Counted from the stretch's first letter, positions 1-10,121 are shown. The stretch: 64,000 nucleotides of DNA from Nocardia colli (GCF_008704205.1 NZ_VXLC01000026.1:26019-90018), one strand, 5' to 3'. Program-made: numbers and translations. Notes: generated by a model not told the origin, from the sequence alone.

Positions 1-152
1 CGAAATACCCCGAATCAACATCAACCCCCGTGTCATGTCAGTCGCCGTCGAGGCGGACGCGACCACCCTCTCTGGTGCCGTTCGGTTTTGTCAACTTCCA
101 CGGCGTGCAGGGAAAGCGCGAAAGCAGATGCGTACGACAACCGAATCCGAAT
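1..152. other. Left-edge non-coding stretch
   Basis: This is the region downstream of the first minus-strand gene. I see no convincing reading frame with a ribosome site and no clear hairpin terminator. Confidence 0.4.
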
Positions 153-1811
153 TCATGACCGGGCTCGCTGCGGGCCGGGGAGTTGGGGGACCGAGGCTAT
201 GAGGCGGCGGGTGTAGTCGTGTCGGGGGGTGGTGAAAATTGTTTCTACGTCGCCTGATTCGACTATTCGGCCGTCTTTCATGACTACTACGCGGTCGGCG
301 GCGTGGTGGACTACGCCTAGGTCGTGGGAGATGAGGAGGAGGGCGGTGCCGGATTGGGCTTGGAGGGTGGCGAGTAGGTCGAGGATTTGGGCTTGGACGG
401 AGACATCGAGGGCGGAGACCGGTTCGTCGGCGACGATCAGGGCGGGGCGCGGGGCGATGGCGCGGGCGATGGCTACGCGTTGGCGTTGGCCGCCGGAGAG
501 GGTGCGGGGGTGGCGGTCGAGGAAATTGCGGTCGAGTTGGACCGCGTCGAGTACTTCGCGGACGCGGTCGGCTCGGTCGCGGCCGCGGATGCCGACCGTG
601 TCCAGGCTTTCGCCGATGATGCGTTCGACGGTGTAGCGGGGGTCGAAGGAGCTCAGCGGGTCTTGGGCGATCAATTGGGCGGTGCCGCGGTGGCGGCGCA
701 GTTCTTTGTCGGAGTATTCGCTCCACGGTTCGCCGTCGACGACGACGCGGCCCGCGGTCGGCGCGACGAGGCGCAACGCGAGGCGTGCGGTGGTCGTCTT
801 GCCGGAGCCGGATTCGCCGACGATGCCGAGGGTTTCGCCGGCGAACAGGTCGAAGTTGACCTCGTCGACCACGGTGCGGGCGGCAGGTCCGGTGCCGTAG
901 GTCTTGCGAAGATCCTGGACGGACAACACGATTCGGGTTTCGTCCACCGTGCGCGGGGGCAGCGGCTTGCGATCGTGGAGGTCGATGTCGGCGGACGGAT
1001 CATCGGGGATGGACAGCGTCGTGCCGCGGGAGTCGGCCGAGGGGACGGCGGCGAGCAAGCGTTTCGTGTAGATGTGCGTCGGCCGGGTCAGGACGTCGTG
1101 GGTACTCCCCTGCTCTACGACCGCTCCGTTCTTCATGACCAGCACGCGATCGGCCAGTTCCGCGACCACCGCGAGATCGTGACTGATCAGCAGCAGCGCG
1201 TTGCCCGCGGCCTTGCGCTGCCGGAGCAGCTCCAGAATCTGTTGCTGCACAGTGACATCGAGGGCGGTGGTCGGCTCGTCGGCGATGATCAAGCGTGGAT
1301 CACCGGCGATGGCGGTGGCGATCAGCACCCGCTGGCGCAAGCCGCCGGAGAGTTCATGCGGGTACTGGCGCAGTCGCCGTTCGGGTTCGGGGACGCCCAC
1401 ATCGGTGAGCAGCCGCACGCTGCGCGCGGTGAGCGCCGCCCCGCGCAGATCGGTCAGCGCGCGTTGGGCTTCCGCGAGGGTCGCGCCGATCGTGCACAGC
1501 GGGTCGAGGGACACGAGCGCGTCCTGGAGGACGTAACCGATATCGGAGCCGCGGATCCGCCGCCACTGCCGCTCGCGATACGCCCGCGCGTTCTGCCCGA
1601 ATAGCTCGAGACTGTCCGCGCGGACGACGGCGCCGGATCCGGACAGACCGAGCAGGGCGCGTGCGGTCACCGACTTCCCGGAACCCGATTCGCCGACGAG
1701 CGCGACGACTTCGCCCGGCTCGATCCGCAGATCGATGCCGTGCACCACGTCGCGGCTGCCCGCTTTCGCCGGAAACCCGATGCGCAGATTCGTGATCGAG
1801 ACCAGGCTCAT
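153..1811 (-). CDS. Oligopeptide-type ABC transporter, fused double ATPase (DppD-DppF-like)
   Basis: A 552-aa protein with two complete ABC nucleotide-binding domains that energise import of peptides or similar small ligands. Domain 1 has Walker A GESGSGKS at about residues 40-47, signature LSGGLRQR and Walker B ending IIADEP. Domain 2 has Walker A GESGSGKT from about 332, signature LSGGQRQR and LIVADEP. The chosen ATG overlaps the stop of the upstream permease gene as ATGA; the 49 residues in front of it in the longer frame are Arg-rich and not ABC-like. It is the last gene of the minus-strand operon that starts near 11.3 kb. The fold is certain; the substrate is unknown. Confidence 0.93.
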   Translation of the reverse strand: MSLVSITNLRIGFPAKAGSRDVVHGIDLRIEPGEVVALVGESGSGKSVTARALLGLSGSGAVVRADSLELFGQNARAYRERQWRRIRGSDIGYVLQDALVSLDPLCTIGATLAEAQRALTDLRGAALTARSVRLLTDVGVPEPERRLRQYPHELSGGLRQRVLIATAIAGDPRLIIADEPTTALDVTVQQQILELLRQRKAAGNALLLISHDLAVVAELADRVLVMKNGAVVEQGSTHDVLTRPTHIYTKRLLAAVPSADSRGTTLSIPDDPSADIDLHDRKPLPPRTVDETRIVLSVQDLRKTYGTGPAARTVVDEVNFDLFAGETLGIVGESGSGKTTTARLALRLVAPTAGRVVVDGEPWSEYSDKELRRHRGTAQLIAQDPLSSFDPRYTVERIIGESLDTVGIRGRDRADRVREVLDAVQLDRNFLDRHPRTLSGGQRQRVAIARAIAPRPALIVADEPVSALDVSVQAQILDLLATLQAQSGTALLLISHDLGVVHHAADRVVVMKDGRIVESGDVETIFTTPRHDYTRRLIASVPQLPGPQRARS

Positions 1812-2674
1812 GATGGCCTCCCGTCGTAGTGCTTCTGCCAGTGCCGGCCGAGCGAACTCACCGCGATGACGGTGGCGGTGACCGCCACACCGGGCAGCAC
1901 CGCGATCCACCAGGCGTTGCGCAGATAATTGCGTCCCTCGGCGAGCATCGCGCCCCATTCCGGTTCTGGCGGTTGCGGTCCCATCCCCAGGAAGCTCAGG
2001 CCGGCCGCGCCGAGGATGGCGGTGCCCAGGCCGATGGTGGCCAGGATCGGCACCTGGGCAACCGCGTGCGGCAGGACGTGCCGACGCACCAGCGTGGCTC
2101 GGGTGAGTCCGAAGGTGCGGGCCTGTTCGACGTACCCGGATTCCTGGACGACGAGGGTCTGGGCGCGCACCACCCGGGCGAACCGGGGAATGGAGGCGAT
2201 GCCGAGCGCGAAGATCAGGTTCGTGGTTCCGGGCCCGGTGAACGAGATCAGCACCAGCGCGAGCAGCAGATCGGGGAAGGCGGAGACCACGTCGAGGAAG
2301 CGCGTGATCAGCTCGTCGAGCAGCCCGCGGGCCAACCCGGACAGCAGGCCGAGCGCCGTGCCGACCACCACGGCGATCGCGACGGCGGTGACCCCGATGA
2401 GCAGCGAGTAGCGTGCGCCGTGCACCACCCGGGTGAAGACGTCGCGACCGAGATGATCGGTGCCGAACCAGTGTTGCGCGCTCGGCGAGAGTTGGGCGGC
2501 AAGCGGATCGGCGGCCAGCGGATCGTCACCGGCCAGCACGGCGGGCGCGATCACCGCGATGGTGACGAGGAGCACCATCAGCGCCGCTACGACAACACCG
2601 GGCGGGACACTGAAATTCCTTGCCCGCGTGGCGATTCTATCGACAGCCGCGCGCGGAATACCGACAGTCGTCAT
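1808..2674 (-). CDS. ABC transporter permease, DppC-like
   Basis: A 288-aa inner-membrane permease of the oligopeptide/nickel type. It has an N-terminal membrane helix, then the family motif HWFGTDHLGRDVFTRVV, then about five helices with the EAA-type loop (QARTFGLTRATLVRRHVLP) that contacts the ATPase. The start was chosen at the ATG overlapping the upstream permease stop (ATGA), which removes a 16-residue non-homologous extension. It partners with the permease directly upstream, the double ATPase downstream and the lipoprotein at 3712-5346. Confidence 0.92.
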   Translation of the reverse strand: MTTVGIPRAAVDRIATRARNFSVPPGVVVAALMVLLVTIAVIAPAVLAGDDPLAADPLAAQLSPSAQHWFGTDHLGRDVFTRVVHGARYSLLIGVTAVAIAVVVGTALGLLSGLARGLLDELITRFLDVVSAFPDLLLALVLISFTGPGTTNLIFALGIASIPRFARVVRAQTLVVQESGYVEQARTFGLTRATLVRRHVLPHAVAQVPILATIGLGTAILGAAGLSFLGMGPQPPEPEWGAMLAEGRNYLRNAWWIAVLPGVAVTATVIAVSSLGRHWQKHYDGRPS

Positions 2675-3690
2675 CGTGCCCCTCCCCCTCTGGCGTCCCG
2701 GCGCAGCCGCGGGTCGAGCCACAGGTACAGCAGATCGACCAGCGTGCTGATCACCACGTAGACCAACGCGGACAGGATGGCGACCGCGAGCACCACCGGA
2801 AGATCCTGTGCCAGAACGGCATCCACGGTCACCCGGCCGAGACCCGGCCGGCCGAAGACCTCCTCGATGATCACCGCCCCGCCCAGCAACCCGCCGACCA
2901 GCCAGCCGGTCAGGGTCACCGCGGGCAGTGCGGCGTGGCGCAGCCCGTGCCGCAGGCGCAGCTCGGTCTCGCTCACCGACCAGGAGCGCACGGTCACCGC
3001 GAACGGCTCGTCGAGCGCCCGCTCCAGCCCGTCGCGCAGCACCTGGGAGATGACCGCGCCGAGCGAAAGGCCGAGCGCGAACGCGGGCAGCACCAGGGCG
3101 GACAGGCCCTTGTTCGCGGCCACCGGAAAGATCTTCAACTGGAAGCTGAACACCGACAGCAGCACGATGCCGAGCCAGAACGCGGGCGTCGAGATCAACG
3201 CCAGCTCAACCGCATTCGCGACGGCGCGGGCTCGCCGCCGCCGCGCGGTGGTGGTCGCCACGACCACCGCGAACACCACCGCCACCAGCAGCGCGGCCCC
3301 GGTGAGCGCCAGCGTCGGCCCAGCCTGCGAGCCGATCACCTCCGACACCGGCCGTTGCAGAACGTAGGAACGCCCGAAGTCTCCGTGCGCGACGTTCCAC
3401 AGATACCTGGCGTACTGCACGATCGCGGGACTGTCGAGCCCCCATTCGGCGCGGATGGCCGCCTCGATCTCCGGCGTGCGCGGCTGTTCGCCGAGCAACA
3501 CGTCGACCGTGTCACCCGGCGCCAGCCGCACGCCGACGAAGGACAGGGTGGCCGCGCCCCACAGCACGCCGACACCCGAGATCAACCGCAGCAGTATCCG
3601 TTTCGCGATCCGGACCCGCGCATCGGGTGTGCTGTCGTCTGCGATGTCCACCACCGGCGGTGCGGCGATTTCGAGGGTCATCGACACCAC
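2671..3690 (-). CDS. ABC transporter permease, DppB-like
   Basis: A 339-aa inner-membrane permease. About six helices are visible, with the DppB features GDFGRSY (after the first periplasmic loop) and the cytoplasmic coupling segment LRLRHGLRHAALPAVT. The loop between helices 1 and 2 is typical for oligopeptide permease B subunits. A second ATG three codons in (MTLEI) could also be the start. It lies 21 bp downstream of the substrate-binding lipoprotein and overlaps the DppC-like gene by ATGA, so the subunits are probably translated together. Confidence 0.92.
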   Translation of the reverse strand: MVSMTLEIAAPPVVDIADDSTPDARVRIAKRILLRLISGVGVLWGAATLSFVGVRLAPGDTVDVLLGEQPRTPEIEAAIRAEWGLDSPAIVQYARYLWNVAHGDFGRSYVLQRPVSEVIGSQAGPTLALTGAALLVAVVFAVVVATTTARRRRARAVANAVELALISTPAFWLGIVLLSVFSFQLKIFPVAANKGLSALVLPAFALGLSLGAVISQVLRDGLERALDEPFAVTVRSWSVSETELRLRHGLRHAALPAVTLTGWLVGGLLGGAVIIEEVFGRPGLGRVTVDAVLAQDLPVVLAVAILSALVYVVISTLVDLLYLWLDPRLRRDARGGGAR

Positions 3691-3711
3691 ACCGGTTCGC
3701 CACGCACCGCG

Positions 3712-5346
3712 TCACCCACGATCGATCCAGATGTCGTAGGAGTTCTCCGGAAGTTGTTTGTACGGACGGAAACCCGCGCCGTGCACGTGCGCGGCGGCCG
3801 CGATCTGATTCTCCGGAATGTAGAGCGGCAGCCCATACGCCTTGTCCACGAGCGCGAACCGCTGCAACTGCGCGTACTGCTTGGCGCGCTCGCGGTTGTC
3901 GATCGTGGCGGCGGCGGCCTGGAGCCAGCCGGAGAGTTCGGGATCGCCGGCCCGGCTGTAGTTCAGGGTGCCCTTCGAAGTCGAGGGGTACCAATGGTTT
4001 TCGATGTCGATGCCGCCGGTGAGCGTGTCGGAGTTGGCGATCGAGCCGAAGGTGTTGTTCTTGCGCAGTTCGGCGTAGGTGCCGAGATCGACGTAGGAGA
4101 CCTTCAGATCGATGCCCGCGTTCTGCTTGGCCTGGGCCTGCACCGCCTGCAGCAGCACCTCGCGCTGATCACGGACGGTGGACTGGGCCTGGACCAGCTC
4201 GATGGTCAGGCGCTGGCCGTTCTTGGTCCGGAATCCGTCGGAATCCTTTGCCGTCCAACCCGCTTCGTCGAGCAGGCGGTTGGCGGAATCCTTGTTCGGT
4301 CCGTAGGCGCCCTCGATGCTCTTGTCGTAGAACAGCGCGTCGACACTGGAGGCGATACCCCAGCCGCGGGTGCGCTGGCCGCGATAGATCGACTTCAGCA
4401 CCGCGTCGACGTCGACCGAATTGTTCAGTGCCTTACGGACTTTCTCGTCCGTGGCCGGGCCGAAGGTGGCGTTCCAGTACAGCGTGTACGGGCTGCCGTT
4501 GTTCAGCGAGCGCTGATACGTGTAGTCGGAATCGCCCTCGAACAGCGACGCGTCGTTACCGGACACGCCCTCGATCAGGTCGACCTGGCCGGAGGTGAGC
4601 GCACCGGTGCGCACCGACGACTCGGGCAGGAATCGGTAGGTCAGCTCGTCGAGGTAGGCCGGGCCCTGGTGGGCGGCGTTCTGCGGCGCCCAGTTGTAGT
4701 CCGGGTTCTTCTTGAAGTGCAGTTCCTGACCCTTGACGTAGCGATCGAGGATGAACGGCCCGGTGCCCGCGATCTCCGGACCACCGGCTTTGAGCTGCGG
4801 CTTGTCGAACGCGGCGGGCGAGATGATGTCGAAGCCGGAGGCGAAGTCGAGGAACGGGGCGTACGGGTTCTTCAGGGTGAAGACCACCGTTCGCTCGTCG
4901 CGCGCGCTCACCCCGCCGAGGTTGGACAGCGGCCCGGAGGAGAACCCGCCGGAGTAGGCCACGTCCTGCATGGTGGTGAAGTTGCGGGCCACCGCGGCCG
5001 CGGTCAGCGGATTGCCATCGGTGAACTTCACCCCATCGCGCAGGGTGAAGGTATAGGTCAGCCCGTCGGGCGACACCTCGTGGCCGGTGGCCAGCCAGGG
5101 GACGTAGCCGCCGTCCTGGGTACGGGCCAGCAGCGTTTCGTAGGTGTTGCGCAACATCATCCGGGTGTTGCTCTGCCCGTTGAGGTGCGGATTGAGCGTG
5201 GTCGGCTCGGTCTCCACGCCCCAGGTCAGCGAGCCGCCGCTCTTCGGTTGCGCCGAGGTGCCCGCCGTGGTGTCCGAGCCGCCGCACGCGGTCGCCAGCA
5301 GGGCCGTGGCCAGCAGGAGAGCTGTGGCCAGTCGTCGAGTCCGCAT
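3712..5346 (-). CDS. ABC transporter substrate-binding lipoprotein (SBP_bac_5)
   Basis: A 544-aa extracytoplasmic solute-binding protein of family 5. It has a short Arg-rich start, a hydrophobic segment and a lipobox LATAC with Cys about residue 21, so it should be lipid-anchored outside the membrane. The family opening SLTWGVETEPTTLNPH follows. The chosen ATG overlaps the stop of the carboxylase gene as TGATG; a GTG one codon earlier is also possible. It supplies ligand to the two permeases downstream. The three SBP_bac_5 genes at 43-59 kb differ because they lack any export signal. Confidence 0.94.
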   Translation of the reverse strand: MRTRRLATALLLATALLATACGGSDTTAGTSAQPKSGGSLTWGVETEPTTLNPHLNGQSNTRMMLRNTYETLLARTQDGGYVPWLATGHEVSPDGLTYTFTLRDGVKFTDGNPLTAAAVARNFTTMQDVAYSGGFSSGPLSNLGGVSARDERTVVFTLKNPYAPFLDFASGFDIISPAAFDKPQLKAGGPEIAGTGPFILDRYVKGQELHFKKNPDYNWAPQNAAHQGPAYLDELTYRFLPESSVRTGALTSGQVDLIEGVSGNDASLFEGDSDYTYQRSLNNGSPYTLYWNATFGPATDEKVRKALNNSVDVDAVLKSIYRGQRTRGWGIASSVDALFYDKSIEGAYGPNKDSANRLLDEAGWTAKDSDGFRTKNGQRLTIELVQAQSTVRDQREVLLQAVQAQAKQNAGIDLKVSYVDLGTYAELRKNNTFGSIANSDTLTGGIDIENHWYPSTSKGTLNYSRAGDPELSGWLQAAAATIDNRERAKQYAQLQRFALVDKAYGLPLYIPENQIAAAAHVHGAGFRPYKQLPENSYDIWIDRG

Positions 5347-7286
5347 CACAGTGCGGCGCTCCTATCTTCGATGAGAAACAGTGCTTGATCAGTGGTGACG
5401 ACCGCGCCTTCCGCCGCGGTCACGGTGACGATTCCGGGATGGGTCGCGGTCAGCTCGTGCTCCATCTTCATGGCCTCGACCACGCCGAGCAGCTGGCCCT
5501 TTTCGACCTGCACGCCCGATTCGACGTGCAGCCGGACGACGGTGCCCGGCATGGGCGAACGGATCTCGGGATCGGCCTCGGTGGCGCCGAACGAGCGGTA
5601 CTCGGCGTAGCGCACTTCCCGCGACACACCCGCGACCTGGATGGCCCAGGCCTCCCCGGCGCGTCGGACCACACACGGTGCCGAACCGACCGAAATCGTG
5701 TCGCCGCCGGTTCGTACACACACGACACCCGGGTCGGTGGTGTCCGCGCGGACGCGCACCGCGTCGCCGTCGTAGCCGTTGACCCGGACGGTGAACGGCC
5801 GTCCGTCGACCGACAGATCGATGCTGCCGAGGTCGTGATCGGCAGGATCGAGCAACGCGCGGTCGCCGGTCGGCGCGCCCACCGACCACGGCGTCGCGCG
5901 ATCGGGGGCGGTCAATGCGGCGGCAACGGCGAAGGCGCCCAGCAGATCTGGATCCGCGAACTCCGTGGTCGGGTCGATGCGGTCGAGGTAGGCGGTGTCG
6001 TGTTCGACGGCCGCCAGGATCGGCGAACCGAGCACGTGGGCGACGAATCCGAGGTTCGTGGAGATGCCGGTCCAGCGCAGCTCCGTGCAGGCCCGCCGGG
6101 CGGCGGCGAGGGCCTCGTCGCGGGTGGTTCCGGTGGCGATGAGCTTGGCGATCATCGGGTCGAATCCGCCGGTGACGGTCAGGTGCCGGTCGAAGGCGCG
6201 CTCGACCCGAACGTCCGGCCAGTGCGTCACTTCGAGCGCACCGGGACACGGCAGGAACGCCCGGAACGGGTCCTCGGCGTACATCCGGACCTGCACCGAG
6301 GCGCCCGAGTAGGTGATCTGCTCCTGGGTGGCGGGCAGCGGCTCGCCCGAGGCGACCCGCAGCTGCCAGTCCACCAGGTCGATGCCGGTGATCTCCTCGG
6401 TGACCGTGTGCTCGACCTGTAGCCGGGTGTTCATCTCGATGAAGAAGAACTCCTCGCCGACCAGCAGGAACTCGAAAGTGCCTGCGCCGACGTAGTTCAG
6501 CGCCTGGGCGCCGCGCACCGTCGCATCGAAGATCTGCGCGCGGATGGCGTCCGGGATGCGCGGGGCCGGCGCCTCTTCGATCACCTTCTGGTGCCGGCGC
6601 TGCAGAGAGCAGTCCCGGTCGAAAAGGTGTACGACGCTGCCGAATTCGTCGCCGAAGACCTGCACCTCGATGTGGCGCGCGTGCTCGACATACCGTTCCA
6701 GATGCAGGCGGCCGTCGGCGAAGGCCGCGGTCGCGGTCCGGGTGGCCGAGGCCAGCGACTCGCGCAGCTCGGCCGGGGAACGCACCACCGACATGCCCTT
6801 GCCACCGCCGCCACCGGCCGGTTTGACGATGAGCGGGTAACCGATGTCCACGGCCGCACGAGCCAGGGCATCGAGGTCGCCGCTCGCCTGCCGGGTGCCG
6901 GGCAGCACCGGCACCCCGGCCTCGGCCATCACGGTGAGCGCGGAGGCCTTGTCCGCCATGGTCTCGATCACCCGGGAACTCGGTCCGACGAAGACCAATC
7001 CGGCGGAGCGGACCGCGCGGGCGAAGCCGGCGTTCTCAGAGAGGAATCCGTATCCGGGATGCACTGCGTCGCAACCTGTTTCAATAGCCGCGCGCACCAA
7101 CGCGGCGGCATCGAGATGGCTGCCGGTGGCGGGTAGTCGCACGGTGGCCACCGCACCGTCGTGATAGGTCAGGTCGCGATCCTCGTCGACGCTGACGGTG
7201 ACGTAGTCGATGCCGAGGCGGCGGCAGGTCCGCGCGATCCGCGCCGCGACCTCACCCCGATTCGCGATGAGCAGCGTGCTGATCAC
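5346..7286 (-). CDS. Biotin-dependent acyl-CoA carboxylase, alpha subunit
   Basis: A 646-aa biotin carboxylase/biotin carrier fusion of the acetyl/propionyl/3-methylcrotonyl-CoA carboxylase type. It carboxylates biotin with ATP and bicarbonate and passes CO2 to the beta subunit encoded just upstream. The ATP-grasp domain starts MISTLLIANRGEVAARI and contains the glycine loop KPAGGGGGKGM. The C-terminal carrier domain has EAMKMEH with the biotinyl lysine at about 607. The GTG start overlaps the beta-subunit stop as GTGA. Together with the beta subunit it most resembles methylcrotonyl-CoA carboxylase, but its genomic partner here is an alpha-oxoamine synthase, so another acyl-CoA could be the substrate. 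Confidence 0.94.
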   Translation of the reverse strand: MISTLLIANRGEVAARIARTCRRLGIDYVTVSVDEDRDLTYHDGAVATVRLPATGSHLDAAALVRAAIETGCDAVHPGYGFLSENAGFARAVRSAGLVFVGPSSRVIETMADKASALTVMAEAGVPVLPGTRQASGDLDALARAAVDIGYPLIVKPAGGGGGKGMSVVRSPAELRESLASATRTATAAFADGRLHLERYVEHARHIEVQVFGDEFGSVVHLFDRDCSLQRRHQKVIEEAPAPRIPDAIRAQIFDATVRGAQALNYVGAGTFEFLLVGEEFFFIEMNTRLQVEHTVTEEITGIDLVDWQLRVASGEPLPATQEQITYSGASVQVRMYAEDPFRAFLPCPGALEVTHWPDVRVERAFDRHLTVTGGFDPMIAKLIATGTTRDEALAAARRACTELRWTGISTNLGFVAHVLGSPILAAVEHDTAYLDRIDPTTEFADPDLLGAFAVAAALTAPDRATPWSVGAPTGDRALLDPADHDLGSIDLSVDGRPFTVRVNGYDGDAVRVRADTTDPGVVCVRTGGDTISVGSAPCVVRRAGEAWAIQVAGVSREVRYAEYRSFGATEADPEIRSPMPGTVVRLHVESGVQVEKGQLLGVVEAMKMEHELTATHPGIVTVTAAEGAVVTTDQALFLIEDRSAAL

Positions 7287-8848
7287 AGGCGGAACACCCC
7301 GAAGGTGCCGGCGGCCGGCTGCGGCCGATCCCAGCGTTCATGCGCCAGGGACAGGCACTGGGCGAGCCAGGTGCGGGTGTCCTCGGGCTCGACCACCGCG
7401 TCGACCCACATCCGGGCGGCGATATACGCCGGGTGCGATTGGCGTTCGAAACTGTCGATGATCGGCTGTTTGATCGCCGCTTCCGCTTCCGCGCTCAACT
7501 CCTTGCCCTCGCGACGGAGCTTGTCGCGCTTGAGGATTGCCATCACCGCGGCCGCCTGCTCGCCGCCGACGCCGGTGGAGCGCGCGTTCGGCCACATGGC
7601 CATGAACTGCCCGCCCATCGAACGGCCGGACATGGCGAAGTTGGCCGCGCCGAAGCTGCCGCCGATCACCAGCGAGATCTTGGGCACCGTCGCGCAGGAG
7701 ACGGCGTTGACCATCTTCGCGCCGTGCTTGGTGATGCCCGCGCGTTCGTATTGCTCGCCGACCATGAAGCCACTCACGTTGTGCACGAACAGCAATGGGA
7801 TGCGGCGTTGATTGCAGATCTGAATGAAGTTGGTCGCCTTGAGCGCGCTGTCGGGGAAGATCACGCCCTGGTTCGCGACGATCCCGACCTCGTAGCCGGC
7901 GATCCGCGCGGTCGCGCAGACCATGGTGATGCCGTAGTCCTTGCGGTATTCCGTCCACGAGGTGGCGTCGACGACGCAGCGCAGGATCGCGCGAACGTTC
8001 ATCTCCTTCTTCGTGGTGGCCGGAATCAGCTCCGGCAGCCGCGCCGGATCGTCGGCAGGCTCGAGCGCCGCGAAGGCCGGTGGGCGGACCTGATCGCCCG
8101 GTGTGCGCGCGACGATATCGCGCACCATCGCCAGCGCTTCCACCTCGTTCATGGCCAGGTGGTCCGCGACGGCCGTCTCACGCACGTGCAGGTCGGTGCC
8201 GCCGAGGGTTTGCGCGTCGACCTTGATGCCGGTGGCGGCCTCCACCAACTGCGGGCCGCCGAGGAAGACCGTGCTGAGGTCCTTCACCATGACCGTCTCG
8301 TCGCTCATCGCGGGGATGTAAGCGCCTCCCGCAGTACAGATTCCGAGCACAGCGGAGATCTGCGGCAGGCCGAGGGCGGACATCTCCGCGATGTTGCGGA
8401 ACATCTTCCCGAGATGCTCTTCGTCCGGGAAGATCTCCTCCTGCAAGGGGAGGTAGATGCCACCCGAGTCGGCGAGATACACGCACGGCAGGCGGTATTC
8501 GCGCGCCAGTTTCTGCCCGCGCAACTGCTTCTTGATGGTGAGCGGGTAGTAGGTTCCGCCTTTGACGTGCGGGTCGTTGGCGAACACCATGCAGGGGCGG
8601 CCGTGGATGCTGCCGATCCCGACGATGAGCGCGGCAGCGGGCAGGTCGGTGTCGTAGACCTCGTGCGCGGCCAGCCGGCCGATCTCCAGGAACGGCGTGC
8701 CCGGGTCCAGAATGCGGTTGACCCGTTCCCGGACCGGCAGTTTGGCGTCGCCCGTCCGGCGGCGCGGCGCGACGATGCCCGCGTTGTGGTCGCGGAGAAG
8801 TCGGCGTTGTGCTTCGAATCCGGTGTTGTGCTCGACGGTGATGGTCAT
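7283..8848 (-). CDS. Acyl-CoA carboxylase, beta (carboxyltransferase) subunit
   Basis: A 521-aa carboxyltransferase that moves CO2 from carboxybiotin to an acyl-CoA. Both crotonase-fold halves are visible. The first contains GICTAGGAYIPAM, the second IGGSFGAANFAMSGRSMGGQFMAMWP split by the GVGGEQAA loop typical of methylcrotonyl-CoA carboxylases. The ATG overlaps the stop of the oxoamine synthase gene (ATGA) and the stop overlaps the alpha-subunit GTG, so all three are translationally coupled. Confidence 0.94.
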   Translation of the reverse strand: MTITVEHNTGFEAQRRLLRDHNAGIVAPRRRTGDAKLPVRERVNRILDPGTPFLEIGRLAAHEVYDTDLPAAALIVGIGSIHGRPCMVFANDPHVKGGTYYPLTIKKQLRGQKLAREYRLPCVYLADSGGIYLPLQEEIFPDEEHLGKMFRNIAEMSALGLPQISAVLGICTAGGAYIPAMSDETVMVKDLSTVFLGGPQLVEAATGIKVDAQTLGGTDLHVRETAVADHLAMNEVEALAMVRDIVARTPGDQVRPPAFAALEPADDPARLPELIPATTKKEMNVRAILRCVVDATSWTEYRKDYGITMVCATARIAGYEVGIVANQGVIFPDSALKATNFIQICNQRRIPLLFVHNVSGFMVGEQYERAGITKHGAKMVNAVSCATVPKISLVIGGSFGAANFAMSGRSMGGQFMAMWPNARSTGVGGEQAAAVMAILKRDKLRREGKELSAEAEAAIKQPIIDSFERQSHPAYIAARMWVDAVVEPEDTRTWLAQCLSLAHERWDRPQPAAGTFGVFRL

Positions 8849-10080
8849 GCCGGTTGCTCCGCTCGATCCTGATGTGCGGCGAGACTCGCGTTCAGGGTGT
8901 CGGCGAATCGGCGAATCGTGTCGGGCTCCAGGTCGGCGCGCAGCATGAGGCGCAGGCCCGCGCTGCCGCGGCGGATGATCGGGAAGAAGACGGGCGAGGT
9001 GTAGAAGCCCGCGCCGAGCATGTCCCTGGCCACGGCGATGGTGGTGTCCTCCTGGCCGATGCTGACGAAGCGGATGGGCAGCCCGTCGCCGGCCAGCTCG
9101 GTGTCGACCAGCGAGTCGAAGAGCCGAATCCGTTCCTGCAACGCCTTTTGCCGTTCGTCGACCGTGCCGTCGTCATGCAGGTCGCAGGCCGCGACGATGG
9201 CGCCGAGCCCGGCCGTGTTGATCCGCTGGGACCACATCAGCGGGCCGCTGGTGCGCAGCAGGGTGTTCTTCAAGGCGTCGTCGCCGAGCGCGCCGAAGAA
9301 GATGACGCCGCCGCTGGCGCCGAAACCCTTGTTGAGCGAGGCGATTACGAGCGTCTTTTCCCGCCAGCCTTCGTAGGCGCCGAGAACATATCCCCGCCCC
9401 CTCGGGCCGAGGGTCGAAATGCCGTGCGCCTCATCGAAATACAGGAACAGCCCGTACTCGTCCTGGAGGCGGAACAGCTCCGCCAGCGGCGCTCCCCCGC
9501 CCGTGCTGTAGACGCCGTCGGCGATATAGGCGACGTGCGCATGGTTGCGGCACAGCTCTTCCAGCGCGGCAATGTCGTTGTGCGCAATGGTGATCAGTTC
9601 GGTCTCGTCCGCGACGAGCGGTTTCATCGCGTTCAGACAGAAGTGCGCGTTCTTGTCGAAGACGACCAGCGGCGGGTGGCCGTCGGTGAGCTCGCCGGAG
9701 GCCAGCAGCGGCAGGGTCGCCCAGGCCGCGGCGGCGCAGGACGAGACCGTGACGGCCTGTGCGCCGAAGGTCTGCGACAGGCGTTGCTCGGCCTCCTCCA
9801 GCAGTGCGAGCCGGATTCGCATGCGCGAAATGGAGGAATTGATGGTCGCGGTTTCCTCGAGTCCGCGGTGGGCGCCCGCGACGATGCGCGGGTCGCTGTC
9901 CAGGCCGAGGTAGGAGTAGGACGAGAAGTTGACGATCGTGCGGCCGTCACGGTCGTGCACGTGTCCGTCGCGCATGTCCGCTGCGACGATGTCGACCAGG
10001 CCGTGAGCTGCGCTGTCGTCCCAGAAGGAGTTGCTCAGTTGCAACTGCCGCCGGACGTTGGCGAATTGATGAGTAACCAT
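8845..10080 (-). CDS. PLP-dependent alpha-oxoamine synthase (CqsA/AONS-like)
   Basis: A 411-aa fold-type I PLP enzyme. The family condenses an amino acid with an acyl-CoA, with decarboxylation, to give an alpha-amino ketone (as in KBL, AONS and CqsA). Visible features are FSSYSYLGLD near the N-terminus, FDEAHGISTLGPRGRG (cofactor Asp and His), and SLNKGFGASGG with the Schiff-base lysine about 251. The ATG was chosen because AAGGGG lies just upstream and the preceding part of the long frame is antisense to the transporter gene. It sits between an MFS gene and the carboxylase genes. Neither amino acid nor acyl donor can be deduced. Confidence 0.88.
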   Translation of the reverse strand: MVTHQFANVRRQLQLSNSFWDDSAAHGLVDIVAADMRDGHVHDRDGRTIVNFSSYSYLGLDSDPRIVAGAHRGLEETATINSSISRMRIRLALLEEAEQRLSQTFGAQAVTVSSCAAAAWATLPLLASGELTDGHPPLVVFDKNAHFCLNAMKPLVADETELITIAHNDIAALEELCRNHAHVAYIADGVYSTGGGAPLAELFRLQDEYGLFLYFDEAHGISTLGPRGRGYVLGAYEGWREKTLVIASLNKGFGASGGVIFFGALGDDALKNTLLRTSGPLMWSQRINTAGLGAIVAACDLHDDGTVDERQKALQERIRLFDSLVDTELAGDGLPIRFVSIGQEDTTIAVARDMLGAGFYTSPVFFPIIRRGSAGLRLMLRADLEPDTIRRFADTLNASLAAHQDRAEQPA

Positions 10081-10121
10081 TCCCCTTATTTCCTTCGTTG
10101 GCGTGCACGTCGATCGGTGAA

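Noticed and set aside
2620..5388. 922-codon open frame on the plus strand
   Set aside because: It is antisense to the permease and lipoprotein genes, has a His/Arg/Gln/Gly-biased composition typical of GC-rich shadow frames, and no recognisable domain.
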